The position numbers and the translations under genes are program-made. A DNA stretch of 64,000 nucleotides. Origin: an uncultured Selenomonadaceae bacterium. GTDB taxonomy: Bacteria; Bacillota; Negativicutes; Selenomonadales; Selenomonadaceae. Positions 44,335 through 52,721 of this stretch are shown here, one piece after another. Positions within the stretch are counted from its first letter, which is position 1; every line of letters starts with the position of its first letter. The stretch is taken from assembly GCA_905234175.1 (NCBI GenBank), contig CAJOGX010000006.1, forward strand, positions 17,585 through 81,584, given 5' to 3'. The notes beneath the pieces were generated by a model. It saw only the letters and a program-made list of their open reading frames with translations, was not told the origin of the DNA and made no database searches.

Positions 44335-44351
44335 AATTTTGGAGGCATTTT

Positions 44352-46139
44352 ATGATTGAGAGCAGCAGGGACGAAGAATTTTTTGGGCGGCTGAAATTTT
44401 TAATGGCGCTGATATTTCTGGTTATCGCAGTGCTAATCGCGCGGGTTGCACAGTTGCAGATTTACGACGGCGAATACTACGCTAACTTAGCGGACGGCAA
44501 CCGAATCAGAATCATTCCGACAATGGCGCCGCGCGGAACTTTTTTCGACCGCAACGGACAACTTCTGGTAACAAATCGCCCAGGCTTTGCGGTATCACTC
44601 CTGCCGCTGACGGAACCGATTTCGCCGGAAGTTATTCAGCGCGTGTCGAAACTTCTGGACGTGCCGATTGAGGAAATTCAGCGCAGGATTGATATTCATT
44701 ACAGCTTTGACCCGATTCGCATAAAGCAGGACGTGACGCCCGACATAGTGACGATTATCGAGGAGCAGAAAAACGATTATCGCGGCGTGGTTATCGAAGT
44801 CCAGCCGATTCGCAATTACATTCTTCATCAGGAAGGCGCGCACACTTTCGGCTACGTCAGCGAAATTTCTGACGCCGAGCTCGAAACTAAAAAAGACCAG
44901 GGCTACAAATCCGGCGATATCGTTGGCAAGTTCGGGCTTGAGCGCGTCTACGATAAGGAAATTCGTGGCGAAAACGGCGGCGAGCAGGTTGAAGTTGACG
45001 TGGCGGGCAAGCCGGTGCAGATTCTCGGCAAGAAGGAGCCGAAGCCTGGCTACGATTTAATTCTGACGATTGACCGCGATTTACAGGTTGCCGCTGAAAA
45101 TGCCGTCGACGAAATTTTGAAGGAGATTGACGCGCACGCCGCCGCCGCCGTGGTTTTGAACCCGCAGAACGGCGAAGTTTTAGCAATGGTTTCGCGCCCC
45201 GCCTTCGACCCCAATCTTTTCGCCCACGGGATTTCCACCAAAGACTGGAACGCGATTAACACCAACCCCTATCACCCAATGGACAACAAGACGATAACCG
45301 GCGAATATCCGCCTGGCTCGACGTTTAAAATCGTCACCGGCACTGCCGCGCTCGCCGACGGGAAAGTTACCGCCGAGGAACAGATTTACGACAGCGGCAC
45401 GCACTGGCTGGTTCCGAAGGGCAACGCTGGCGGCGAAGTTTTGGGCTGGCTGAATTTTCATGACGCGCTGGCGCATTCAGATAACGTTTACTTTTACGAA
45501 CTCGGCTACCGCGTCGGCGTCGACCGGCTCAGCTACTACGCAAAAATGTTCGGGCTCGGCTCTGAAACCGGTATCGATTTGCCCTACGAATCGCCTGGCT
45601 TAGCGAACTGGCGCGAATACAAGTGGGACGTTTACGGCGACGAGTGGTACATTTCCGAAACGATGGACGCCGCGATTGGGCAGGGATTTAATCTGGTGAC
45701 TCCGCTTCAGGCCGCCATGGTTACCGGCGAAATTGCGGCAAACGGCAAAAGATTCAAACCGCACGTCGTCAAACAAATCGTCACGCAGGACGGCGAACTC
45801 ATCAGGGATTTTCCGCCGGAACTCGTCGGCGAACTTCAGGTTGACCCGTACATTATCAAGCTCGTTCAGGACGGCCTGCGCGAAGTCACGGTTACCGGCA
45901 CTGCCGCGCGGAACTTCGCCGGTTTCCCCTACCCAATCGCCGGCAAGACGGGCACCGCTGAAAATTCGCAGGGACGCGACCACGGCTGGTTCGTCGGCTA
46001 CGCGCCCTTCGATAATCCCTGCGTCAGCGTCGCCGTTATCGTCGAGAATGGCGGCTTCGGCGCCTTAAGCGCTGTCCCTATCGGCAGGAAAATCATGGAA
46101 AAAGCTTTCGAGATTATGAACAAGCGCGGCCCCTTCTAA
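44352..46139 (+). CDS. mrdA: Penicillin-binding protein 2 (elongasome transpeptidase)
   Basis: A 595-residue class B PBP that cross-links peptidoglycan during rod elongation with RodA and MreBCD. It has an N-terminal membrane helix (about 15-36), a PBP dimerisation domain and a transpeptidase domain with the active serine Ser323 in GSTFK, SDN and KTGTAE motifs. GGAGG precedes the ATG. The C-terminal end lacks an extra domain. rodA is not adjacent. Confidence 0.96.
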   Translation: MIESSRDEEFFGRLKFLMALIFLVIAVLIARVAQLQIYDGEYYANLADGNRIRIIPTMAPRGTFFDRNGQLLVTNRPGFAVSLLPLTEPISPEVIQRVSKLLDVPIEEIQRRIDIHYSFDPIRIKQDVTPDIVTIIEEQKNDYRGVVIEVQPIRNYILHQEGAHTFGYVSEISDAELETKKDQGYKSGDIVGKFGLERVYDKEIRGENGGEQVEVDVAGKPVQILGKKEPKPGYDLILTIDRDLQVAAENAVDEILKEIDAHAAAAVVLNPQNGEVLAMVSRPAFDPNLFAHGISTKDWNAINTNPYHPMDNKTITGEYPPGSTFKIVTGTAALADGKVTAEEQIYDSGTHWLVPKGNAGGEVLGWLNFHDALAHSDNVYFYELGYRVGVDRLSYYAKMFGLGSETGIDLPYESPGLANWREYKWDVYGDEWYISETMDAAIGQGFNLVTPLQAAMVTGEIAANGKRFKPHVVKQIVTQDGELIRDFPPELVGELQVDPYIIKLVQDGLREVTVTGTAARNFAGFPYPIAGKTGTAENSQGRDHGWFVGYAPFDNPCVSVAVIVENGGFGALSAVPIGRKIMEKAFEIMNKRGPF

Positions 46140-46241
46140 AAAATTCGTCAGCCTCTGAGCAGCCGCGTTTCTTTCTAAAAAAAAAATTATCTCCCGCTGA
46201 AAAAAATCTGTAAAAAAGCTGGCGTTTTTCATTGAATTGTG

Positions 46242-46247
46242 TATAAT
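46242..46247 (+). promoter_or_regulatory. -10 element for the min operon
   Basis: TATAAT stands 56 bases before the minC start. No good -35 is seen at the proper distance, so only the -10 is marked. Confidence 0.5.
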
Positions 46248-46302
46248 GTAGGTGAAATTATTTTTGTTCATAAGATTTTAGATTTTGAGGCGGGTGATAA
46301 GG

Positions 46303-46941
46303 TTGAGTGAAATTGTAAAAATTCGGGGGCTGAAGACGGGCTTGCAGCTGATTTTCGCAAAGGACGCGGATTTCGAGGAAGTTCAGGCGATGCTCCTTAA
46401 GAAGCTGGAGTTGGGCGACAAATTTTTCATACGCGGGACGACGGTATTTGCGCCGAAGGGACATTTCAGCGAGGAGCAGAACGAAAAACTCCGCAGAATG
46501 TTCAACCGGCACGGAATGCTTTTCAGCACGGACTTCGTGGAGCCGAGTTTTGGGGCGCCGGAAAAAGTTAAGGCGCCGGTGCCGGAAAAAGAAATTCAGG
46601 TCGTGGAAAAAGTCAAGCCGCTGCTGGTGCTGAACAAGACGATACGCGGCGGGCAGGAAGTGCGGACGGAATCTTCAGTGCTGATATTCGGCAACGTCAA
46701 TCCCGGGGCGCAGATAATTGCTGGAGGCAGTGTCGACATACGCGGAACCTGTCGGGGAATGGTGCACGCGGGGGCTTTCGGCGACGAGACGGCTTGCGTT
46801 GTGGCGGATAAACTTCGTCCTATGCAGATTCGCATTGCTGACATAATTGCGCGGCCGCCGGAAAATTTGCGCGAGGCTGACCAGGCAGAGCGCGCCTCGA
46901 TTAAAAACGGATATATTGTTTTTGAGCCGGTGATACGGTAA
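46303..46941 (+). CDS. minC: Septum site-determining protein MinC
   Basis: A 212-residue division inhibitor that, with MinD, blocks FtsZ ring formation near the poles. It has the N-terminal MinC_N domain (VKIRGLKTGLQLIF start), a linker, and the C-terminal beta-helical domain (TIRGGQEVRTESSVLIFGNVNPGAQIIAGGSVDIRGTCRG). The TTG at 46303 is preceded by AGGCGGGTGAT, close to the anti-Shine-Dalgarno complement; a TTG six codons earlier lacks such a site. Confidence 0.95.
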   Translation: MSEIVKIRGLKTGLQLIFAKDADFEEVQAMLLKKLELGDKFFIRGTTVFAPKGHFSEEQNEKLRRMFNRHGMLFSTDFVEPSFGAPEKVKAPVPEKEIQVVEKVKPLLVLNKTIRGGQEVRTESSVLIFGNVNPGAQIIAGGSVDIRGTCRGMVHAGAFGDETACVVADKLRPMQIRIADIIARPPENLREADQAERASIKNGYIVFEPVIR

Positions 46942-46974
46942 AATTAAATCGCTCCCAATCGGAGGTTTGTTTTT

Positions 46975-47766
46975 ATGTGCGAAATTATTGTTATTACAAG
47001 CGGCAAGGGCGGCGTCGGCAAAACCACGACCACGGCGAATATCGGCGTTGGGCTGGCACTGCGCGGCAATCGGGTTGCGTTAATCGACACGGACACGGGG
47101 CTCAGGAATTTGGATTTGCTGCTCGGTCTCGAAAACAGAATCATGTACGATTTGGTTGACGTTACCAGCGGGCGCGTGGCGTACAAAAAAGCGCTCGTGA
47201 GGCACAAGAAATTTGAAACTCTGTTCCTGCTACCGACTTCCCAGATTCGTGACAAATCCGCCGTCAATCCTGAACAGCTCGTTGAGCTCTGCAACGAAAT
47301 GAAGCAGGAATTTGAATTTATTATCATCGACTGCCCCGCCGGAATTGAGCAGGGTTTCAAGACGGCGATAGCGGCGGCGGACTGCGCGATTGTCGTTACC
47401 ATGCCGGAAATTGCTGCCGTGCGCGACGCGGATAAAATTATCGGCGAACTCGGTCGCGCTGACAAGGAAAATATCAAACTTATCGTCAACAGAATTCGCC
47501 CGCAGATGGTTGAAAAGGGCGACATGCTCGATATGGACGACATCAACGAAATTCTTTCAATCGAGTGCATTGGTCAGGTTCCCGACGACGAAATGGTTGT
47601 TACCGCAACCAACAAGGGCGAGCCGGTTATCGCCATGAAAGATTCGCTCGCCGGTCAGGCGTATAAAAATATCGTCGGCAGAATTTGCGGCGAAACTATT
47701 CCGTTCCTCAAGCCGCCCAAGGAAGGTTTTTTCCAGAAACTCAGACGGCTCTTCGGCATGCTGTAA
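46975..47766 (+). CDS. minD: Septum site-determining ATPase MinD
   Basis: A 263-residue deviant Walker-A ATPase that recruits MinC to the membrane and is driven off by MinE. The motifs are SGKGGVGKTTTTANIG, DTDTGLRNLD and IIDCPAGIE. The C-terminal amphipathic membrane-targeting helix is GFFQKLRRLFGML. CGGAGG precedes the ATG. It lies between minC and the two minE genes. Confidence 0.98.
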   Translation: MCEIIVITSGKGGVGKTTTTANIGVGLALRGNRVALIDTDTGLRNLDLLLGLENRIMYDLVDVTSGRVAYKKALVRHKKFETLFLLPTSQIRDKSAVNPEQLVELCNEMKQEFEFIIIDCPAGIEQGFKTAIAAADCAIVVTMPEIAAVRDADKIIGELGRADKENIKLIVNRIRPQMVEKGDMLDMDDINEILSIECIGQVPDDEMVVTATNKGEPVIAMKDSLAGQAYKNIVGRICGETIPFLKPPKEGFFQKLRRLFGML

Positions 47767-47778
47767 GGAGGATTTGTC

Positions 47779-47958
47779 ATGCTGAACTTCTTAAGAAAAA
47801 AATCCGGCGCCGAACAAAATTCCAGCCAGACCGCCAAGCACCGCCTTCAAGTCGTACTCACACGCGACCGCAACAATATTTCCAGCGACATTATCGAACA
47901 GCGCAAACAGGAAATCCTCGCCGTCGCTACGAAATTTGTAGGCGTCGTCAAAACTTAA
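47779..47958 (+). CDS. Short MinE paralogue lacking the topological-specificity domain
   Basis: A 59-residue protein with its own ribosome site (AAGGAGG at 47765-47771) and ATG. It aligns with the first 57 or so residues of the full MinE encoded next: membrane-targeting N-terminus (MLNFLRKK), then QTAKHRLQVVLTRDR, the MinD-binding helix region, and EILAVATKFV. It then stops in TAA, exactly where the beta-strands of the C-terminal topological-specificity domain would begin. There is no sign of a frameshift: the following gene has a separate start and site. It could bind MinD without the usual MinE ring behaviour. It may be easy to overlook because it is so short. Confidence 0.88.
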   Translation: MLNFLRKKSGAEQNSSQTAKHRLQVVLTRDRNNISSDIIEQRKQEILAVATKFVGVVKT

Positions 47959-47970
47959 GGAGGGGTGTTC

Positions 47971-48243
47971 ATGTTGGACATCCTCATGAAACTTTTTGGC
48001 AAGTCGGAGAAAAAATCCGCGCAGACTGCCAAGGAACGGCTTCAAGTCGTGCTGATTCACGACCGCGCCAGCGTCGCGCCCGAAGTCCTGGATCAGATGA
48101 AGGATGAAATTATCGCCGTCACGTCCAAATACATGGATTTGAACAAAAACGGCATGGAAATTTCGCTGGCGAACGATTCGGAGTCCGTGGCGCTCGTTGT
48201 CAACATTCCCGTTAATTCCCTGCACCACAGCAAAAAGAAATAA
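47971..48243 (+). CDS. minE: Cell division topological specificity factor MinE
   Basis: A full-length 90-residue MinE. It has the N-terminal membrane-targeting and MinD-activating region (MLDILMKLFGK, TAKERLQVVLIHDR) and the C-terminal dimerisation/topological domain (KNGMEISLANDSESVALVVNIPV). It starts at the ATG after AAGGAGGGG (47957-47965) and follows the short paralogue by 12 bases. It completes the Min oscillator with MinC and MinD. Confidence 0.95.
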   Translation: MLDILMKLFGKSEKKSAQTAKERLQVVLIHDRASVAPEVLDQMKDEIIAVTSKYMDLNKNGMEISLANDSESVALVVNIPVNSLHHSKKK

Positions 48244-48342
48244 TTCGCTGGATATTCGGCACTGGCGGCTGGAAAAATTCCCGAAACTTCGGCGGCGCGA
48301 AAATTTTTGCGCAGACAAAAATAAATTGCTGGAGGTGAGACG

Positions 48343-49119
48343 TTGCTCGTAAAATTTCTCGAACTTATTGGTAGTTTTATAATTCGGCGCTGTGAAGAGT
48401 TTGGCAAAGTTGTGCTGCTGTACCTGGACACCTTCAAACAGCTCCGCCACAAGCCGCGCATTCGGCACATTCTCGCGCAGATGTCTCACCTTGGCGTAGA
48501 TTCGCTGCTGATTGTTTCGCTGACGCTTTTATTTACGGGCATAGTTTTCACGCTGCAGACGGCGCAGGAGCTGATACGATTCGGCGCGCAGTCAACCGTT
48601 GGCGGACTGATTGCGATAGCGATTTGGCGCGAACTGGGTCCGGTACTTGTCGGCGTAGTCTGCGCTGGCAGGGTCGGCGCGGCGATAACGGCGGAAATTT
48701 CCACGATGAAAGTTACCGAGCAGATTGACGCGCTGCGGGTCATGGCCGTCAGCCCCGTGGATTATCTAATCGTTCCGCGAATGCTGGCGTGCATGGTCGT
48801 GGTGCCGATTCTCACGGTTTTCGGCGACATGATTGGAGTTTTCGGCGGCTGGATTATCGCGACGAAGTATTCCGGCATAAGCTCGCACCTGTTCATAAAA
48901 TCGATTCAGACTTTCGCCGTCATGAAAGATTTAATCGGCGGGCTGATTAAGGCGATGTTTTTCGGCAACGTTATCGCGGTTCTGGGCTGCTACTACGGTT
49001 TGAACTGCCCCGACGGCGCGGAGGGCGTTGGCAGGGCGACAACCAAAACCGTCGTCTCGGCGATTATCGTTATTTTTATTTTGAACGCGCTGTTGACTTT
49101 CATTATTTACGGGAAATAG
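48343..49119 (+). CDS. mlaE: MlaE-family ABC transporter permease (phospholipid transport)
   Basis: A 258-residue inner-membrane permease of the MCE transporter family with about five helices and the family coupling motif VTEQIDALRVMAV. It works with MlaF (ATPase) and the MlaD-type MCE protein encoded next to move lipids between membranes. The TTG start follows CTGGAGGTGAG. The 99-base gap before it (48244-48342) shows no recognisable promoter or terminator. Confidence 0.93.
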   Translation: MLVKFLELIGSFIIRRCEEFGKVVLLYLDTFKQLRHKPRIRHILAQMSHLGVDSLLIVSLTLLFTGIVFTLQTAQELIRFGAQSTVGGLIAIAIWRELGPVLVGVVCAGRVGAAITAEISTMKVTEQIDALRVMAVSPVDYLIVPRMLACMVVVPILTVFGDMIGVFGGWIIATKYSGISSHLFIKSIQTFAVMKDLIGGLIKAMFFGNVIAVLGCYYGLNCPDGAEGVGRATTKTVVSAIIVIFILNALLTFIIYGK

Positions 49120-49123
49120 CCAG

Positions 49124-49849
49124 ATGATTAGAATTAAAAATGTCAGCAAGTACTTCGGCGAGAAGGCGGCGCTTAAAAATATCAGCCTGGAAATTGCGGA
49201 CGGCGAAACGCTTGCGATAATTGGCGGCTCCGGCTCGGGCAAGTCGACGCTGCTGCGGCTTATGATTGGACTGATTCAGCCAACGAGCGGCGAAATCTGG
49301 ATTGGCGACGACGAAATTTCTCAGCTGAACGAAGACGAACTCACGCGCATTCGGCTGAAAATGGGAATGGTTTTTCAGTACTCGGCGCTCTTCGATTCGA
49401 TGACCGTGGGCGACAACGTGGCTTTCGGTTTAGTTGAGCACACGAATTTCCCTAAAGAAAAAATTCAGGAAATCGTTCGCGAAAAGCTAAGGCAGGTTGG
49501 GCTGGAAGGCGTGGAAAATCTTATGCCGAACGAGCTCAGCGGCGGTATGAAAAAGCGCGTTTCACTTGCGCGGGCTATCGCCTTCGAGCCGGAAATTATT
49601 TTTTACGACGAGCCTTCGAGCGGGCTTGATCCGGTTACGACGAACAAAATTGACGAGCTGATAATTTCTACGCAGAAGGCGCTTAAAGTTACCAGCGTCG
49701 TCGTGACGCACGACATGGTCAGCGCCTGCCGCATTGCAGATAGAATTGCAATGGTTTATAATGGCGATTTGATAGCGATTGACACAGTGGAAAATTTTAA
49801 AAAGATTGGCGACCCGCGTGTCAGGGAATTTTTCCGCGTGGTTGACTAG
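49124..49849 (+). CDS. mlaF: MlaF-type ABC transporter ATPase
   Basis: A 241-residue ATPase of the MCE transporter with Walker A GGSGSGKST, signature LSGGMKKR, Walker B IIFYDEPSSGLDP and the switch histidine in VVTHDMVSAC. It powers lipid transport by MlaE and MlaD. The ATG lies 4 bases after the mlaE stop. Confidence 0.95.
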   Translation: MIRIKNVSKYFGEKAALKNISLEIADGETLAIIGGSGSGKSTLLRLMIGLIQPTSGEIWIGDDEISQLNEDELTRIRLKMGMVFQYSALFDSMTVGDNVAFGLVEHTNFPKEKIQEIVREKLRQVGLEGVENLMPNELSGGMKKRVSLARAIAFEPEIIFYDEPSSGLDPVTTNKIDELIISTQKALKVTSVVVTHDMVSACRIADRIAMVYNGDLIAIDTVENFKKIGDPRVREFFRVVD

Positions 49850-49864
49850 AAAGGAAGTGACAGC

Positions 49865-51175
49865 GTGTCAGTTGAGGCAAAAGTTGGCGCGTTTGCGGTT
49901 GGCGGGCTTTCTCTTTTGAGCGCGGCGCTGATTGGGCTTGGCGGCGTAGATTTTGGCAGCAGGGAAAAAATTACGATTTACGCCGGCTTCAAGCAGGTGC
50001 TTGGGCTGGAAAATCAGGCGGACGTTCGGCTTAGCGGTGTGAATGTCGGCAAAGTTGAAAGTATCGTCAACGACAGCGGCGGCGTTACTGTCACACTCAA
50101 AATCGACAACGACGCGAAAATTCCCGATAATTCCGTTGCGACCGTCACCAGCATTGGCGTCATGGGCAACAAGTTCGTGAACATCACGCCTGGCAGGGAC
50201 GACGGCAGTTACCTTCAGGACGGCGACCACATTAACGTTACCGATGAAGCCGATATGAACAAAGTCTTCGAGAGCCTCGATAAAGTTATGGCGAAAGTTG
50301 ATACCCTGCTGGGGTCTGTGCAGAAAGTTATTGGCAACGAAACCTTACAGAGCTCAATCGTCGAAATGAGCGACAACATGAAAAGCGCCACCGAGCATAT
50401 TAACGGTATGACGGAATCTTTTGAGCGCATGGCGAAGGGCAATGAGCAAAACGTTAATCAGATGGCGGCGCAGCTGAACACGCTTTTAACCAGTATGAAT
50501 GCGACTATGGCGACGGTTGAGCACATGACGAAAAATATTGACAGATTCGCCGGCGACCCGCAGACCGCCGCAGATTTGCGCGACACGCTGAAAAATATTT
50601 CCGCCACGTCCAAAAGTATCGCCAGCGTTGCTGAAAACGTTGACAAATTCACCAGCGACCCGAAAGTTGCCGAGGACATGAAGGCGACGATTTCCAACGC
50701 GAAAAGTATCACCGAGCGCGCGGATCAGATGCTTGGCAAGGTTCAGGGCACGGCGGATAAAGTTTCAAAGATTGACTTCACGCCGTCGGTTGACGTGCTC
50801 TACAGCGGCAGCCATTCCAAAACCGATTTCAACGTCAACGCAAATTTTGAAGTCGCGCTGGATGATACGTCGGTGAATCTCGGCGTGGAGGATATTGGCG
50901 ACAGCTCAAAGTTCAACGCGCAGATTGGAAAAAAGCTCGGCGGTGATTTTAACGCCCGCGCTGGCGTCGTCGCCGGAAAAATTGGTCTGGGGCTCGACGC
51001 TTACGCCGGCGATAAGCTCAAATTCTCCGCCGAAGCTTACAACCCCAATGATGTCAGCGTCCGGCTCAAGTCGCAGTACAAGGTTGCCGATTCGACTTAC
51101 ATTCTCGGCGAGTGGCACGACGTTAATCACAAGGACGACCGCGCCGTTTATTTCGGGCTTAAGCAGGAATTTTAG
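49865..51175 (+). CDS. mlaD: Long MlaD-type MCE protein with a C-terminal beta-rich domain
   Basis: A 436-residue protein: an N-terminal membrane helix (about 5-27), the MCE domain (about 35-120, with ADVRLSGVNVGKVESI), a long helical/coiled-coil region (about 130-295), and a C-terminal domain of about 130 residues with alternating polar and hydrophobic strands ending in phenylalanine (GLKQEF). That end is typical of outer-membrane barrels, so the protein may span the periplasm. To my knowledge a similar trans-envelope MlaD has been described in Veillonella parvula. GTG start after AAGGAAGTGAC. Confidence 0.9.
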   Translation: MSVEAKVGAFAVGGLSLLSAALIGLGGVDFGSREKITIYAGFKQVLGLENQADVRLSGVNVGKVESIVNDSGGVTVTLKIDNDAKIPDNSVATVTSIGVMGNKFVNITPGRDDGSYLQDGDHINVTDEADMNKVFESLDKVMAKVDTLLGSVQKVIGNETLQSSIVEMSDNMKSATEHINGMTESFERMAKGNEQNVNQMAAQLNTLLTSMNATMATVEHMTKNIDRFAGDPQTAADLRDTLKNISATSKSIASVAENVDKFTSDPKVAEDMKATISNAKSITERADQMLGKVQGTADKVSKIDFTPSVDVLYSGSHSKTDFNVNANFEVALDDTSVNLGVEDIGDSSKFNAQIGKKLGGDFNARAGVVAGKIGLGLDAYAGDKLKFSAEAYNPNDVSVRLKSQYKVADSTYILGEWHDVNHKDDRAVYFGLKQEF

Positions 51176-51227
51176 TTTTTTTACGGCATTTCTTATTTGT
51201 GTTTTTAAAATTTAGGAGGAGAGTACT

Positions 51228-52691
51228 TTGAATTTTTCCAAGCGTATAGGAGCCGCGCTCGCCGTGGGTATTATGAGTTTTTCTTTGGGAATGGGCAGCG
51301 TCAGCGCGGTTGACATTGTGGACATTGATTTGGACGAGACAATTCAGCGGGCGCTGGCGAATAACCGCGCGATTAAGCGTTCAATAGCCAGCCGCGAAAG
51401 TGCTTACTGGGCGCTAAGGCAGGCGCGTCGGCAAATGGGTCCGACGCTCAGCTGGGATACCGTTGCAAACTACGCGCGCGGCAAGGCCTACGATAACTAC
51501 CAGGATTTCAACCACAGGATTTTTACGAATACCGCCAGCGTTTCCATGCCGCTTTACGCGGGCAACCGCTACAAGGAAGGCAGAGTTCAGGCGCGCTACG
51601 GGCTCAACACCGCCGACCTCACGCTGGAAAATTCCCTGCAGACCGTCCGCCTCACCGCCACGAATTACTATTTCAATATCCTGCGCTGCCGCAACGAAAT
51701 TGAAGTTTACGAAGACAACGTCCGCACGCTGCAGGAACATTTGAACAACGTCAACGCGCAATTCCGCGCCGGTACCGTTGCCAAGGCTGACGTGCTCGCG
51801 TCGGAAGTTCGCCTTGCTAACGCCCGCCAGACGCTCGTCACTGCGCAGAACGAGTACGATATTGCCGTTGCCACGCTCAGCAATTTCCTGCTCCTGCCCG
51901 CCGACACGCTCCTTCGCACGCAGGATCAGCTCACTTACCAGAAATACGATTTGAATCTTGCCAACTGCACCGCCTTCGCGCTGGAAAATCGCCCTGACGT
52001 TGCCGCCGCCGAATACGCTATCAAGCAGGCTGAATCTGGCGTGCGCTCCGCCAAAGCCGGTTACCGCCCCAGCGTCAACGCCTCAGTTTCCAAAAACCTC
52101 AGCGGTAAAAATCCTTTCGCCGATACCTATTCCGAAGGCTGGACCGCCGGCGTAACTGCCTCGTGGAATATTTTCGACAACGGCGTTACCGCAGCGCAGG
52201 TCAAATCTGCGCAGGCAGCCCTTAACCAGACGCAGGAAAGCGCCGCCGAACTCCGCGAAGCCGTTCAGCTCGAAGTTCAGTCCGCTTACCTCACGCTCAA
52301 CGCCGCTGAAAAAAATATCTCGACAACCCGCCTCGCTATCGCCTCCGCTGAGGAAGATTACAAAATCGCCGTCGTTCGCTACCAGGCCGGCGTAGGCACC
52401 AACCTCGACGTTATGGACGCCTCCGATAAACTCACTCAGGCGCGCAACAACTACTACACCGCGCTTTACACTTACAATACCGCCAAAGCCTCGCTCGATA
52501 AGGCAATGGGCATTCCCGTCAGCATTGACGTTGTGCGCTACGTCGCCGCCGAAGCCGACGGTAAATCTGCCGCCGAAGCCCGCGAAGAGGCCGCCCTCAC
52601 CATGGATTCCGCCGAAGTCCCCGAAATGGAAGATCCTACGCCGGTTGTAACAATCGACCTTTCCGGCGCTGAATCTTTCACCTACGAATAA
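51228..52691 (+). CDS. tolC: TolC-family outer membrane efflux protein
   Basis: A 487-residue outer-membrane channel protein with signal peptide (about 1-27, GSVSA) and two repeats of the OEP family (LTLENSLQTVRLTATNYYFNILRCRNEIE and the second around QVKSAQAALNQTQESAAEL). It forms the exit duct for efflux pumps or type I secretion. AGGAGGAG precedes the TTG. No inner-membrane pump partner is adjacent; instead it lies between mlaD and tamB. Confidence 0.92.
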   Translation: MNFSKRIGAALAVGIMSFSLGMGSVSAVDIVDIDLDETIQRALANNRAIKRSIASRESAYWALRQARRQMGPTLSWDTVANYARGKAYDNYQDFNHRIFTNTASVSMPLYAGNRYKEGRVQARYGLNTADLTLENSLQTVRLTATNYYFNILRCRNEIEVYEDNVRTLQEHLNNVNAQFRAGTVAKADVLASEVRLANARQTLVTAQNEYDIAVATLSNFLLLPADTLLRTQDQLTYQKYDLNLANCTAFALENRPDVAAAEYAIKQAESGVRSAKAGYRPSVNASVSKNLSGKNPFADTYSEGWTAGVTASWNIFDNGVTAAQVKSAQAALNQTQESAAELREAVQLEVQSAYLTLNAAEKNISTTRLAIASAEEDYKIAVVRYQAGVGTNLDVMDASDKLTQARNNYYTALYTYNTAKASLDKAMGIPVSIDVVRYVAAEADGKSAAEAREEAALTMDSAEVPEMEDPTPVVTIDLSGAESFTYE

Positions 52692-52721
52692 AAAATTTTT
52701 TTTCCGAAAGGACTGCTCGCC

